This document shows, one piece after another, positions 47,445 to 55,866 of a DNA stretch of 64,000 bases. The notes under the pieces are model-generated. The model was given only the letters and a program-made list of their open reading frames with translations, searched no databases and had not been told where the DNA came from. Within the stretch, counting starts at the first letter, position 1, and every line of letters starts with the position of its first letter. Position numbers and translations under genes: made by a program. Source of the stretch: Roseateles koreensis (GTDB lineage: Bacteria; Pseudomonadota; Gammaproteobacteria; Burkholderiales; Burkholderiaceae_C); NCBI RefSeq assembly GCF_028595305.1, contig NZ_JAQQXS010000001.1:248001-312000 (forward strand), given 5' to 3'.

Positions 47445-49049
47445 ATGCATGACAAAGTCCTGATCCTCGACTTCGGCTCCCAAGTCACCCAGCTGATCGC
47501 CCGCCGCGTGCGCGAAGCTGCCGTGTATTGCGAGATCCATCCCAATGATGTGAGCGACGAGTTCATCCGCAGCTTTGCACCCAAGGCCATCATCCTGTCG
47601 GGCAGCCACGCCTCCACCTACGAAGACCACGAGCTGCGCGCGCCGCAAGCCGTGTGGGATCTGGGCGTGCCGGTGCTGGGTATTTGCTACGGCATGCAGA
47701 CCATGGCGGTGCAACTGGGCGGTAAGGTTGAGTGGAGCGATCATCGCGAATTCGGCTACGCCGAGGTGCGTGCCCATGGTCACACCAAGCTGCTGGACGG
47801 CATCCAGGACCACGCCACGCTGGAAGGCCACGGCATGCTCAAGGTTTGGATGAGTCATGGCGACAAGGTTGGCATGCTGCCGCCGGGGTTCAAGCTGATG
47901 GCCTCCACGCCCAGTTGCCCCATTGCAGGGATGGCCAACGAGGAGAAGGGCTACTACGCCGTCCAGTTCCATCCCGAAGTGACACACACCCTCAAGGGGC
48001 AGGCTATGTTGACGCGCTTTGTGCGCGACATCGCCGGCTGCAAGGGCGACTGGATCATGGGTGACTACATTGCCGAGGCTGTGGCCAAGATCCGCGAGCA
48101 AGTGGGTGACGAGGAAGTCATTCTGGGCCTGTCAGGCGGAGTTGATTCCTCGGTGGCTGCCGCCCTGATCCATCGCGCCATCGGCGACCAGCTCACCTGC
48201 GTTTTCGTCGATCACGGCCTGCTGCGCCTGAACGAAGGCGATATGGTGATGGACATGTTCGCCGGCAAGCTGCACGCCAGGGTGATCCGCGTGGATGCTA
48301 GCGAGCTCTTCCTGGGCCAACTGGCGGGTGTCACTGATCCCGAGAAAAAACGCAAGATCATCGGTGGCCTGTTTGTTGACGTGTTCAAGGCCGAGGCGGC
48401 CAAGCTCAAGGCCGGCGACGGTGGCCACAAAGGCGCAAGCTTTTTGGCCCAAGGCACCATCTACCCCGATGTGGTGGAGAGCGGCGGCACCAAGACCAAG
48501 AAGGCCATCACCATCAAGAGCCACCACAATGTGGGCGGCCTGCCCGAGCAACTCGGCTTGAAGTTGCTTGAGCCCTTGCGTGAGTTGTTCAAGGACGAGG
48601 TGCGCGCCCTGGGTGTGGCCCTGGGCCTGCCTGCCGAAATGGTCTATCGCCATCCCTTCCCCGGCCCGGGTTTGGGCGTGCGCATTCTGGGTGAGGTGAA
48701 GAAGGACTACGCCGACCTGCTGCGCCGCGCCGACGCCATCTTCATCGAAGAGCTGCGTGGCTGGAAGGACGAAGCCACCGGCAAAAACTGGTACGACCTG
48801 ACCAGCCAGGCCTTCACTGTCTTCTTGCCCGTCAAGAGCGTGGGCGTGATGGGCGACGGCCGCACCTACGACTACGTGGTGGCCCTGCGCGCGGTGCAAA
48901 CCAGTGACTTCATGACCGCCGACTGGGCCGAGCTGCCCTACGGCCTGCTCAAGAAAGTATCCGGTCGCATCATCAACGAAGTTCGCGGCATCAACCGCGT
49001 CACCTACGATGTATCCAGCAAACCGCCTGCGACGATTGAGTGGGAGTGA
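47445..49049 (+). CDS. guaA: GMP synthase (glutamine-hydrolysing)
   Basis: GuaA amidates XMP to GMP. The 534-residue protein has an N-terminal class I glutamine amidotransferase domain with the catalytic Cys81 in [16 protein letters not shown], the His/Glu pair in [10 protein letters not shown], then the ATP-PPase domain with the P-loop [15 protein letters not shown], and a C-terminal dimer domain ending PPATIEWE. All lengths are typical. It follows the MFS gene by 30 nt. Its 3' end is a known integration hotspot for genomic islands, and an integrase remnant lies just beyond. Confidence 0.97.
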   Translation: MHDKVLILDFGSQVTQLIARRVREAAVYCEIHPNDVSDEFIRSFAPKAIILSGSHASTYEDHELRAPQAVWDLGVPVLGICYGMQTMAVQLGGKVEWSDHREFGYAEVRAHGHTKLLDGIQDHATLEGHGMLKVWMSHGDKVGMLPPGFKLMASTPSCPIAGMANEEKGYYAVQFHPEVTHTLKGQAMLTRFVRDIAGCKGDWIMGDYIAEAVAKIREQVGDEEVILGLSGGVDSSVAAALIHRAIGDQLTCVFVDHGLLRLNEGDMVMDMFAGKLHARVIRVDASELFLGQLAGVTDPEKKRKIIGGLFVDVFKAEAAKLKAGDGGHKGASFLAQGTIYPDVVESGGTKTKKAITIKSHHNVGGLPEQLGLKLLEPLRELFKDEVRALGVALGLPAEMVYRHPFPGPGLGVRILGEVKKDYADLLRRADAIFIEELRGWKDEATGKNWYDLTSQAFTVFLPVKSVGVMGDGRTYDYVVALRAVQTSDFMTADWAELPYGLLKKVSGRIINEVRGINRVTYDVSSKPPATIEWE

Positions 49050-49088
49050 TGGGTATTTCTAACCCGTTGACTTGATTGAAAAGGCCAG

Positions 49089-49128
49089 CGCCATTGATGA
49101 TGTTTTTTGCATCATCAATGGCGTTTTT
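49089..49128 (+). terminator. strong intrinsic terminator after guaA
   Basis: CGCCATTGATGATG (49089-49102) pairs perfectly with CATCATCAATGGCG (49110-49123), 14 bp, followed by five T. It lies 40 nt beyond the guaA stop. Confidence 0.9.
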
Positions 49129-49212
49129 CATGGGCGCCGGCTAGGGCCCCATGGGGAGTAGGGCGCTGATGCCATAGCGGCAAGTAACTCGCCACAGGGT
49201 ATCCATTTGAAG

Positions 49213-49404
49213 TCAGGAAATTGGCGCCAAGGATCCGCCTTGGAAGGCTGCGTCAGCGGTAGCCACTGGGCTGTTGCGCCCCGGCTTCAATACATGCGTG
49301 TAGATCCTGTTCACGTCACATGGGCATGCAGAAGCAATGCCTGAACTATTCAGATAACCGACCGCGGCACTGGCAGCTAAGAAGGGGGCTGAGGGCGCAG
49401 GCAT
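49213..49404 (-). pseudogene. decayed C-terminal fragment of a tyrosine integrase
   Basis: The frame encodes DVNRIYTHVLKPGRNSP, whose IYTHVLK stretch matches the end of tyrosine recombinases, above all integron-type integrases (TTMIYTHVLK then a Gly/Ser-rich tail and SP). The Tyr would be the catalytic nucleophile. Upstream residues do not continue the integrase fold (no Arg-box helices), and the fragment is only 63 codons, so it is broken or a chance match. It lies immediately after guaA, a known island integration site, which strengthens the reading as a remnant. Confidence 0.4.
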
Positions 49405-49932
49405 TCATTCAGCGGCTTCACCATCAACTTCGATGTGCCGATACCCGGAGACCTTGTTGAGAAGTTCGACCAGCATGGCGCGCTCGCCAGGCGTCAGGCA
49501 ATGGGCCAACTCTGCCTCCATTTGGGGAGTGCGACGCGCCAGATCGTCTGCGAACACTGACCCTTCAGCCGTCAGCAAAACTTGCTGAGAGCGCCGGTCA
49601 ATCTCGCTGCGAACTCGTTCTATCAGGCCGTTGTTTTGCAGGCGGTCCAGTAGGATCGTCAAATTGGGGCCGGAAAGGGACAGTGCGCGACTGAGCTTCT
49701 TGGGGGTCAGATCACTGTTGGCGCGCAGAAGCATCAGCACCGAATATTCGACAGGCCGCAGTTTGAAGGGTTTGCCAATGTGCCGAACATACAGCGCTTG
49801 GGTCGCCACCCGCGCTTTGGCGATGTGATAACCGATCACTGACTCGAGCGCACCCTCGGCCAACGGAGATCTCTTGATTTTGGAGGCTGTCATCCCGCCA
49901 TCATGCCAAGAATTTGCGTCGATATTGGTCAT
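49405..49932 (-). CDS. MarR-family transcriptional regulator
   Basis: The protein is a winged-helix MarR regulator: RPVEYSVLMLLRANSDLTPKKLSRALSLS, LSGPNLTILLDRLQNNGLIERVRSEIDRRSQQVLLT with the conserved DRR wing. The start is uncertain: ATG 49932 (175 residues) or ATG 49893 (162 residues); neither has a clear Shine-Dalgarno sequence, and the first follows a small upstream frame by 8 nt. MarR proteins of this kind often sense aromatic or hydroxycinnamoyl-CoA ligands and repress nearby catabolic genes. It is at the 3' end of the liv/beta-oxidation cluster and is the obvious candidate for binding the TAGTTA sites in the divergent promoter region at 58.6-58.8 kb. Confidence 0.85.
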   Translation of the reverse strand: MTNIDANSWHDGGMTASKIKRSPLAEGALESVIGYHIAKARVATQALYVRHIGKPFKLRPVEYSVLMLLRANSDLTPKKLSRALSLSGPNLTILLDRLQNNGLIERVRSEIDRRSQQVLLTAEGSVFADDLARRTPQMEAELAHCLTPGERAMLVELLNKVSGYRHIEVDGEAAE

Positions 49933-49940
49933 GACGGCAT

Positions 49941-50099
49941 CTAGGACAATTGCAAGGGTTGAATCTTGATTCGTGCCCAATCCAATCGCCTCGGGCGCAG
50001 AAAGCACTGACCGCCCCGTCTCGTTTGGTCGGGCAGAGCGGGCCAACCGCCCACGAAAATCCATCGCAAGGACTGTGGGAAGCCGTTCGGCGTTGTCAT
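49941..50099 (-). CDS. possible small leader ORF ahead of the MarR gene
   Basis: A 52-codon frame starts at an ATG at 50099 behind GGCGGGAGAA, one of the best Shine-Dalgarno sequences in this cluster, and stops with TAG 8 nt before the MarR ATG at 49932. Its product (MTTPNGFPQSLRWIFVGG at the start) matches nothing I recognise. It may be a leader peptide coupling translation of the regulator, which itself lacks a ribosome site, or a chance frame. It lies in the 318-nt gap between livF and marR; the rest of that gap (50100-50250) holds a CTTTA/TAAAG inverted repeat at 50109-50121 and no other gene. Confidence 0.3.
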   Translation of the reverse strand: MTTPNGFPQSLRWIFVGGWPALPDQTRRGGQCFLRPRRLDWARIKIQPLQLS

Positions 50100-50250
50100 T
50101 TCTCCCGCCTTTAATATAAAGCCTTGCAAATCGTCGGACCGTTGAGTGAACGCCAAACCTTCAGCGTGAAGCGTCCGGTTGGCTGACGTATATGTTCGAC
50201 GGTGAGCCGCTGCGCTGAGCCGGTGGCGCGCCAATGCGCATCGGTCGACT

Positions 50251-50997
50251 TCAGTGATGCTTCTTGCTGCCAAGGTAAGATTCAATGACGCGAACATCTG
50301 TAGCCAAATCGCGTGCGGGACCATGTAGCGAAATCTCGCCGGTCTCCAGCACATACGCGTAGTCGGCCACCTCCAATGCAGCTCGCGCGTTTTGTTCGAT
50401 CAGCAGGATGCTGACTCCGGTTTCTCGCAGGCGCTCAATGGTTCGGAAGATGTCGCGTACCACCAAAGGCGCCAGGCCCAGACTGGGTTCATCCAACATC
50501 AATACCTTGGGTTGACCCATCATGGCGCGACCCACTGCAAGCATCTGCCGCTCCCCGCCAGACAGGGTGCCCGCCATCTGTTTGCGGCGCTCCTTCAATC
50601 GCGGAAACAATGCGTAGACCGTGTCGATCTGGGCCATCCATTCGGGATTGCGCAGCCGCATTTGTCGGTAGCCGCCCAGGATGAGGTTGTCTTCTACCGA
50701 CATCGTTGAGAACAATTCGCGCCGCTCGGGCACCAGGGCCAAGCCCTTCATGACTCGATCTTCTAGCGCGACATTTTTCAGTGATTGGCCATCAAAAACG
50801 ATGTCACCAGATGCGGGTAACACGCCCATCAAGGCGTTGAGCGTTGTTGACTTGCCGGCCCCATTGGGACCGATCACCGTCACCACAGCACCCCGAGCGA
50901 GTTGCAGATTCAGTCCGCTCACAACCTCTGCACGGCCATAGCCGGCATGGAGATCACGGACATCCAGGATCAATTCATTGCTTGTCGAAGTGGGCAT
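50251..50997 (-). CDS. livF: Liv-type ABC transporter ATPase LivF
   Basis: The 248-residue ATPase couples ATP hydrolysis to uptake in a branched-chain amino acid-like (HAAT) system. Motifs: Walker A GPNGAGKSTTLNAL, Q-loop region, signature LSGGERQMLAVGRAMM, Walker B VLMLDEPSLGL and IEQNARAAL with the LivF-typical spacing. The ATG at 50997 (MPTSTSNELILDV) is used; it starts 4 nt after the upstream livM-livG stop. Context in a CoA-dependent catabolic cluster suggests uptake of an aromatic or short organic acid rather than an amino acid. Confidence 0.92.
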   Translation of the reverse strand: MPTSTSNELILDVRDLHAGYGRAEVVSGLNLQLARGAVVTVIGPNGAGKSTTLNALMGVLPASGDIVFDGQSLKNVALEDRVMKGLALVPERRELFSTMSVEDNLILGGYRQMRLRNPEWMAQIDTVYALFPRLKERRKQMAGTLSGGERQMLAVGRAMMGQPKVLMLDEPSLGLAPLVVRDIFRTIERLRETGVSILLIEQNARAALEVADYAYVLETGEISLHGPARDLATDVRVIESYLGSKKHH

Positions 50998-51001
50998 CGG
51001 T

Positions 51002-52780
51002 TCAATGTTCCGTTCCGAGGTAGGCTGCTCGTACCGCAGGGCTGGCCTGCACCTCGGCAGGTGTGCCTTCAATCAGCTTGGTGCCGAACTCCATCACCAC
51101 GATGCGATCGGTCAGACTCATCACAAACTCCATGTCATGCTCCACCAGAAGGATGCTCATTCCTTCGGCCTTGAGCTGGCGCAGGACTTGGCCCAAGGCC
51201 TGCTTTTCCTTGTGCCGTAAACCGGCGGCGGGTTCATCCAGCAGTAGCAATGCCGGATCGGTGCAAAGCGCGCGGGCAATTTCCATCAATCGGGCGGGGC
51301 CGAGTGCTAGATTTCCAGCCAATTCATGAATTTGGTCCTTCATTCCGATGCGCTCCAACTGACGCTCGGCTTCCAGGAAAAGGCGACGCTCCTCTTCGCG
51401 ATCCAGCCGAAGCACGGCCTGCATAACACCTGCGTGACTGCGGGTATAGCCGCCAAGGGCAACGTTTTCAAGTACCGTCATCTCAGGAAGCATCTTGACG
51501 TGCTGGAACGTCCGAGACATGCCCCTGCGGGCGATTTCTCGAGAGGGCTGCCCGCTGACCTTGGCGCCTCGGAACATGACATCGCCTGAGCTCAGCGGCA
51601 ATACGCCGGTGATGAGATTGAAGGTTGTAGATTTGCCCGCCCCGTTGGGGCCTAGCAGGCCGATGATTTCGCCGGCTCGAATCGAGAAGCTGACATCGTT
51701 CACGGCGACCAGCCCGCCAAATTGCTTGCGCACGCTCCTGACATCGAGCAACAGCTCTCCTGGCGTTGGCTTGCTTCGGGTTTCTAGCGCGGTGGCGCTG
51801 CCCCAATCCCGGTGTCGCCGGTCAGGCGGTAGATGTCGCTGCAGCCATCTCTCGGCATAGGGCCAAAGACCGAGGGGGGCGTACTTTAGGATCGCGACAA
51901 GGATGATGCCGAAGACGATCAACTCATAGTTACCGTTACCACCGAATAGTCGCGGCAGCAGTACCTGAAGCTGGTCTTCGAGAATCTTCGTGAGGGCTGC
52001 GCCTGAGAACGCACCCCAAACGCTGCCTACACCGCCGACTACAGTCATGAACAGGTAGTCAATGCCCTTGGAGAGCGAGAAGGACGATGGGTTCACTGCG
52101 CGTTGATAGTGCGCAAACAGCCAACCCGAGGTGCAGGCCAGCATGGCCGCGATGACAAAGGCCTTGACCTTATAGCGATACGTAGATATCCCCATGGCCT
52201 CGGCCATCGTGACGCCGCCATTGAGTGCGCGGATCGCGCGACCGGCGCGTGAGTCAAGGAGCCGAGCCACGCCAACGGCGGCGGCAAGGGCAATGAGCCA
52301 GATCAGTGCATAGAAGCTACGCCCGCTGCCCAGCCTCCATCCAAACAAGGAAAGCCCAGGAATGTTCAAGATGCCGTCGTACTTGCCCAGGAAGTCCATA
52401 TTGGACATCGCGTAGTACAGCGATAGGCCCCACATCATGGTGGCGAGCGGAAGGTAGTGGCCCGACATCCTCAGCGTGATGCTCGCTAGGACGAGCGCTA
52501 CGCTCACAGTAACAACCATTGCCACCAACAGGCCCAACCACGGCGAAAGACCGTAGGCCGTACTCAAATAAGCTGAGGTGTAGGCGCCGAGGCCGACAAA
52601 AGCCGCTTGCCCGAATGAGGTCAGGCCAGCCACGCCCGTCAGAAGTACTAGCCCTAGGCAGGTTATGGCATAGAGTCCGATGTAGTTGAGGTTGGTGATC
52701 CACAATTCAGGAACAGGTGCCAGCGGCATGGCCGCCACCGCGAGTACCAGCAGTGCGAACGAGATGCGTCGCTTGTCCAT
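51002..52780 (-). CDS. fused LivM permease-LivG ATPase
   Basis: One 592-residue protein joins an inner-membrane permease to an ATPase. Residues 1-330 are the LivM permease (MDKRRISFALLVLAV, TSFGQAAFVGLGAYTSAYL, GIDYLFMTVVGGVGSVWGA); a linker near 335-355 leads into LivG (ELLLDVRSVRKQFGGLVAVN). Walker A is GPNGAGKS (about 377-384) and Walker B LLLLDEPAAGL is intact with the LivG-type AAGL. The signature motif, however, is LALGPARLMEIARA, lacking the usual SGGQ-type core. LivM-LivG fusions are common in Burkholderiales. The ATG at 52780 is 1 nt from the livH stop. Confidence 0.9.
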   Translation of the reverse strand: MDKRRISFALLVLAVAAMPLAPVPELWITNLNYIGLYAITCLGLVLLTGVAGLTSFGQAAFVGLGAYTSAYLSTAYGLSPWLGLLVAMVVTVSVALVLASITLRMSGHYLPLATMMWGLSLYYAMSNMDFLGKYDGILNIPGLSLFGWRLGSGRSFYALIWLIALAAAVGVARLLDSRAGRAIRALNGGVTMAEAMGISTYRYKVKAFVIAAMLACTSGWLFAHYQRAVNPSSFSLSKGIDYLFMTVVGGVGSVWGAFSGAALTKILEDQLQVLLPRLFGGNGNYELIVFGIILVAILKYAPLGLWPYAERWLQRHLPPDRRHRDWGSATALETRSKPTPGELLLDVRSVRKQFGGLVAVNDVSFSIRAGEIIGLLGPNGAGKSTTFNLITGVLPLSSGDVMFRGAKVSGQPSREIARRGMSRTFQHVKMLPEMTVLENVALGGYTRSHAGVMQAVLRLDREEERRLFLEAERQLERIGMKDQIHELAGNLALGPARLMEIARALCTDPALLLLDEPAAGLRHKEKQALGQVLRQLKAEGMSILLVEHDMEFVMSLTDRIVVMEFGTKLIEGTPAEVQASPAVRAAYLGTEH

Positions 52781-52781
52781 G

Positions 52782-53819
52782 TCAGTGGTCTCCCTGATGC
52801 GGGTTGCGCATTGACTGCCACAACAGCACGGGGAGGATGGCGGTGAACACAATCACTTCCTTGAATGAGCTGGCCCAGAAAGCACCAAAGGACTCCAGCA
52901 CGCCCACCGCGAGCGCGCCGATTGCGGCCATCGGGTAGCTCGAGAGTCCAGCAAAAACAGCGGCAATGAAGCCTTTCAGGCCGATCAAGAAACCGCTGTC
53001 ATAAAAAATGGTCGTGGTCGGACCAATCAGCAGGCCGGAGAGCGCCCCGATCAGCGCGGCCAGCGTGAATGACAGGCGCCCCGCACGGGAGGTTGAGATG
53101 CCCATCAACTGCGCACCAAGACGATTCACAGCGGTGGCTTGCAATGCCTTGCCGTAAACCGTGCGACCAAAGAATTGCCATAGCAAGACGATCAATGCAA
53201 ATGAGGCGCCGAACATGATCACCGTCTGACCTGAAAGGGTTACTGCGCCCACACTGAAGCGCACATCCCAGAAGCTTGGATTTCGGAAGCCTTCGGCACC
53301 AAAGTACAAGAGCGCCAGCCCGGTGAGTGCGAAATGCACACCCACCGAAACGATGAGCAGAACCAGCACGGACGCGTCGGCCAGAGACTCGTAGGCGAGG
53401 CGGTAGACCAAAGACCCCATAGGCGCCACAAGTGCCACGGAAAGCACAGCCTGCAGCGCAAGCGGCAACTCCAAGGGTGCCATCAGGTAGGTAACACCGC
53501 CAATGGCAAGTGGGTATGCCAGCGTGCGCAGTGACCCACGCAGCAATTGGGGCGTCGGCTGTGCTAGTTTCAGGCCGCGCGCCAGGTCCAGGACGACAAC
53601 GGCAAATGCCAGTATCAACATGAGCCAAACTGTGCCTGGCACCTGTCGGTTCTGCAGCATTGCGAGGGTCAAAGCGCCGAAGGCGACGAACTCACCCTGC
53701 GGGATGAAGATGACACGCGTCACCACGAACAGCAGTACCGTGGCCATGGCCAGAAGTGCGTAGACCGCGCCATTGGACAAGCCGTCCGCGAGAAGAATGC
53801 TGGAGATGGAAAAGTCCAT
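52782..53819 (-). CDS. livH: Liv-type ABC transporter permease LivH
   Basis: The 345-residue inner-membrane permease has about eight to ten hydrophobic helices and the family motif [20 protein letters not shown] at the start, then [38 protein letters not shown] near the end contains the conserved permease loop. The start at ATG 53819 ([19 protein letters not shown]) is chosen over an in-frame ATG at 53936. It forms the transmembrane pathway together with the LivM half of the next gene. It lies 101 nt from livK. Confidence 0.9.
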   Translation of the reverse strand: MDFSISSILLADGLSNGAVYALLAMATVLLFVVTRVIFIPQGEFVAFGALTLAMLQNRQVPGTVWLMLILAFAVVVLDLARGLKLAQPTPQLLRGSLRTLAYPLAIGGVTYLMAPLELPLALQAVLSVALVAPMGSLVYRLAYESLADASVLVLLIVSVGVHFALTGLALLYFGAEGFRNPSFWDVRFSVGAVTLSGQTVIMFGASFALIVLLWQFFGRTVYGKALQATAVNRLGAQLMGISTSRAGRLSFTLAALIGALSGLLIGPTTTIFYDSGFLIGLKGFIAAVFAGLSSYPMAAIGALAVGVLESFGAFWASSFKEVIVFTAILPVLLWQSMRNPHQGDH

Positions 53820-53920
53820 GCGATATCCGAAAAGGCTGAATATGGCTCGACCGAGCGCGCGCAAGGGCGTCCCGGTCGATGCCAGGGCCGGCGCAACGCC
53901 GGCATCTATGGCGTTGCGGT

Positions 53921-55063
53921 TTACTCGACCTTCCAATCGCCGTTGACCACTTTGAGCATCACGCCGGTTTCATTGGTGAAACCCCAGTGGTTGTCTTTGG
54001 AATAAGCCAGCACACCTTGCGAGACCACGGTACGGCCCATCGATTCGAGGGCATTACGAAGTGCCGTGCGGAACTCCGGCGTTCCTGGTTTGGCGCTCTT
54101 CAGTGCAACCGGGATGATCTTCTCAAGCAGCAAGGTCACGTCGTAGCCGTGGGCAGCAAATTGATTGCGGGAGCCTGGACCATAGGCTTTCTCGTACTTC
54201 TGTACATAGTCCATTGCCAGCGCCTTGGACGGGTTGGTCGCCGCCAGTTGCTCCGCGACGACGGCCGGCCCCGAGACAACGAATGCGCCCTCAACATCTT
54301 TGCCGCCGATGCGCATCAGGTCACGAGATGCTGCCGCATGTGTCTGGTAGATCTTTCCCTTGTATCCGCGCTCGATCACGCTCTTGTGCGGCATCGCCGC
54401 ACCCGAGCCAGAAGCAGCAATCAAGATTGCATCTGGGTTGGCTGCCACTAACTTGAGCGCCTGACCGGTCACTGCCGTATCAGACCGTGCAAATCGTTCG
54501 CTGGCGACAACTTTGATGGTGGGTGCTATTGCTGCAGCCTCCGCTTGGAAGTCCTTCAACCAACTCTCGCCGTAGGCGTCGGTGTAGCCAAGAAAACCCA
54601 CTGTCTTGATGCCTTGGGCTTTCATGTGCAGCAGCATCGCATGTGCCATCACCGCATTTGCCTGAGCGAGGCGGAAGGTCCATGCATCCTTGCCTGGCGC
54701 CAGCATGCCGGGCGAGAGCATCAGTTGGACCGTGCCCGATTCGGCCAGCGGAGCGGCCATTGCAATCGCGACGGGCGTCGCCGCCGAGCCCACGACCAGA
54801 TCGGCATGTTCCTCGGTAGTCAAGCGGTTGCTGTTCTGAACCCCCTTGGTCGGATCGGTCGCATCGTCGAGCACAATCACCTTGAGTGTCTCGCTGCCGA
54901 TCTTGCTGGGCCAAAGCTTGATTGCATTGGCAACCGGAATGCCGAGGCCGCTGGCCGGTCCGGTTAGCGGCAAGCTGACGCCAATGACGATGTCGGCATG
55001 TGCGCTGCCAGTCAGGGCGAACAAGGCCGCAGCGGCCAGCTTTTTGATGCGGTGCTGGTACAT
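53921..55063 (-). CDS. livK: Liv-type periplasmic substrate-binding protein
   Basis: The 380-residue protein has a signal peptide ([18 protein letters not shown]) and the type I periplasmic-binding fold of the LivJ/LivK family: [41 protein letters not shown] and [19 protein letters not shown]. It starts behind GGAGA, 6 nt before ATG. Members of the family in Burkholderiales often bind aromatic or aliphatic acids; the ligand cannot be named. It is 38 nt from the SDR gene, so transport and catabolism share a transcript. Confidence 0.9.
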   Translation of the reverse strand: MYQHRIKKLAAAALFALTGSAHADIVIGVSLPLTGPASGLGIPVANAIKLWPSKIGSETLKVIVLDDATDPTKGVQNSNRLTTEEHADLVVGSAATPVAIAMAAPLAESGTVQLMLSPGMLAPGKDAWTFRLAQANAVMAHAMLLHMKAQGIKTVGFLGYTDAYGESWLKDFQAEAAAIAPTIKVVASERFARSDTAVTGQALKLVAANPDAILIAASGSGAAMPHKSVIERGYKGKIYQTHAAASRDLMRIGGKDVEGAFVVSGPAVVAEQLAATNPSKALAMDYVQKYEKAYGPGSRNQFAAHGYDVTLLLEKIIPVALKSAKPGTPEFRTALRNALESMGRTVVSQGVLAYSKDNHWGFTNETGVMLKVVNGDWKVE

Positions 55064-55101
55064 GAGTTGTCTCCGTTATGGTGTGTTGTTGGCAGGGGAA
55101 T

Positions 55102-55866
55102 TCAGCGCGGCGCCATGCGCAGCGCACCGTCGAGGCGAATCACCTCTCCGTTCAAGTGGACGTTGGTGACAAAGTGCGCGGCCAGTGCTGCAAACTCTTC
55201 GGGCTTACCCAAACGCTTGGGGAATGGGATGGAGGAGGCCAAGTTGGCCTGCACCTCCTCGGGTAGCTCCTTCAGCAGCGGCGTCGCAAAAAGGCCCGGT
55301 GCGATCGTGCAGACGCGGATGCCGTGCTGGGCCAAGTCGCGCGCCAGCGGCAAGGTCATGCCGACGATGCCGGCCTTTGACGCTGAATAGGCTTCCTGCC
55401 CGACCTGTCCGTCGAAGGCTGCGACCGAAGCGGTGCATAGAATGGTTCCGCGCTCGTTGTCTTCGAGACTATCCAGTTTTGCAATGCGTGCGGCGGCGAG
55501 ACGAATGACGTTGTAGGTGCCAATCAGATTGATGCGCACGACACGTTCAAAATCTTCCAGCGGTGCCGGCGAACCGTCTCGGCCGATCACCCGCTTGGCG
55601 GTGCCGATTCCGGCAATGCACATCAGGATTCTGGCCGGGCCGTGAGCGACCTCGGCGGTATCGATCGCGGACTGCAAAGAAGCTGTGTCAGTGATGTCGC
55701 AAGGGCAGGCGATGCCTCCGATTTCCTGCGCCACACGGGCTGCATTTACAGCATTAATGTCCAGAATCGCAACCTTCGCACCTTGGCGAGCTAACTCGCG
55801 GGCCACGGCCTCGCCCAATCCAGAGCCGCCGCCGGTGACCAGGGCGGCATGACCTTGAATCTTCAT
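55102..55866 (-). CDS. SDR-family 3-hydroxyacyl-CoA dehydrogenase
   Basis: The 254-residue short-chain dehydrogenase shows the NAD site TGGGSGLG (11-18), the catalytic Ser147, Tyr160 and Lys164 (ASVAAFDGQVGQEAYSASK) and a C-terminal GEVIRLDGALRM. DILDIN after the second strand fits NAD rather than NADP. It resembles type II 3-hydroxyacyl-CoA dehydrogenase (HSD10-like), which oxidises 3-hydroxyacyl-CoA to 3-ketoacyl-CoA. Its position between an acyl-CoA synthetase and a Liv transporter, with an enoyl-CoA hydratase and thiolase nearby, supports a beta-oxidation step. It overlaps the synthetase stop by 4 nt. Confidence 0.88.
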   Translation of the reverse strand: MKIQGHAALVTGGGSGLGEAVARELARQGAKVAILDINAVNAARVAQEIGGIACPCDITDTASLQSAIDTAEVAHGPARILMCIAGIGTAKRVIGRDGSPAPLEDFERVVRINLIGTYNVIRLAAARIAKLDSLEDNERGTILCTASVAAFDGQVGQEAYSASKAGIVGMTLPLARDLAQHGIRVCTIAPGLFATPLLKELPEEVQANLASSIPFPKRLGKPEEFAALAAHFVTNVHLNGEVIRLDGALRMAPR

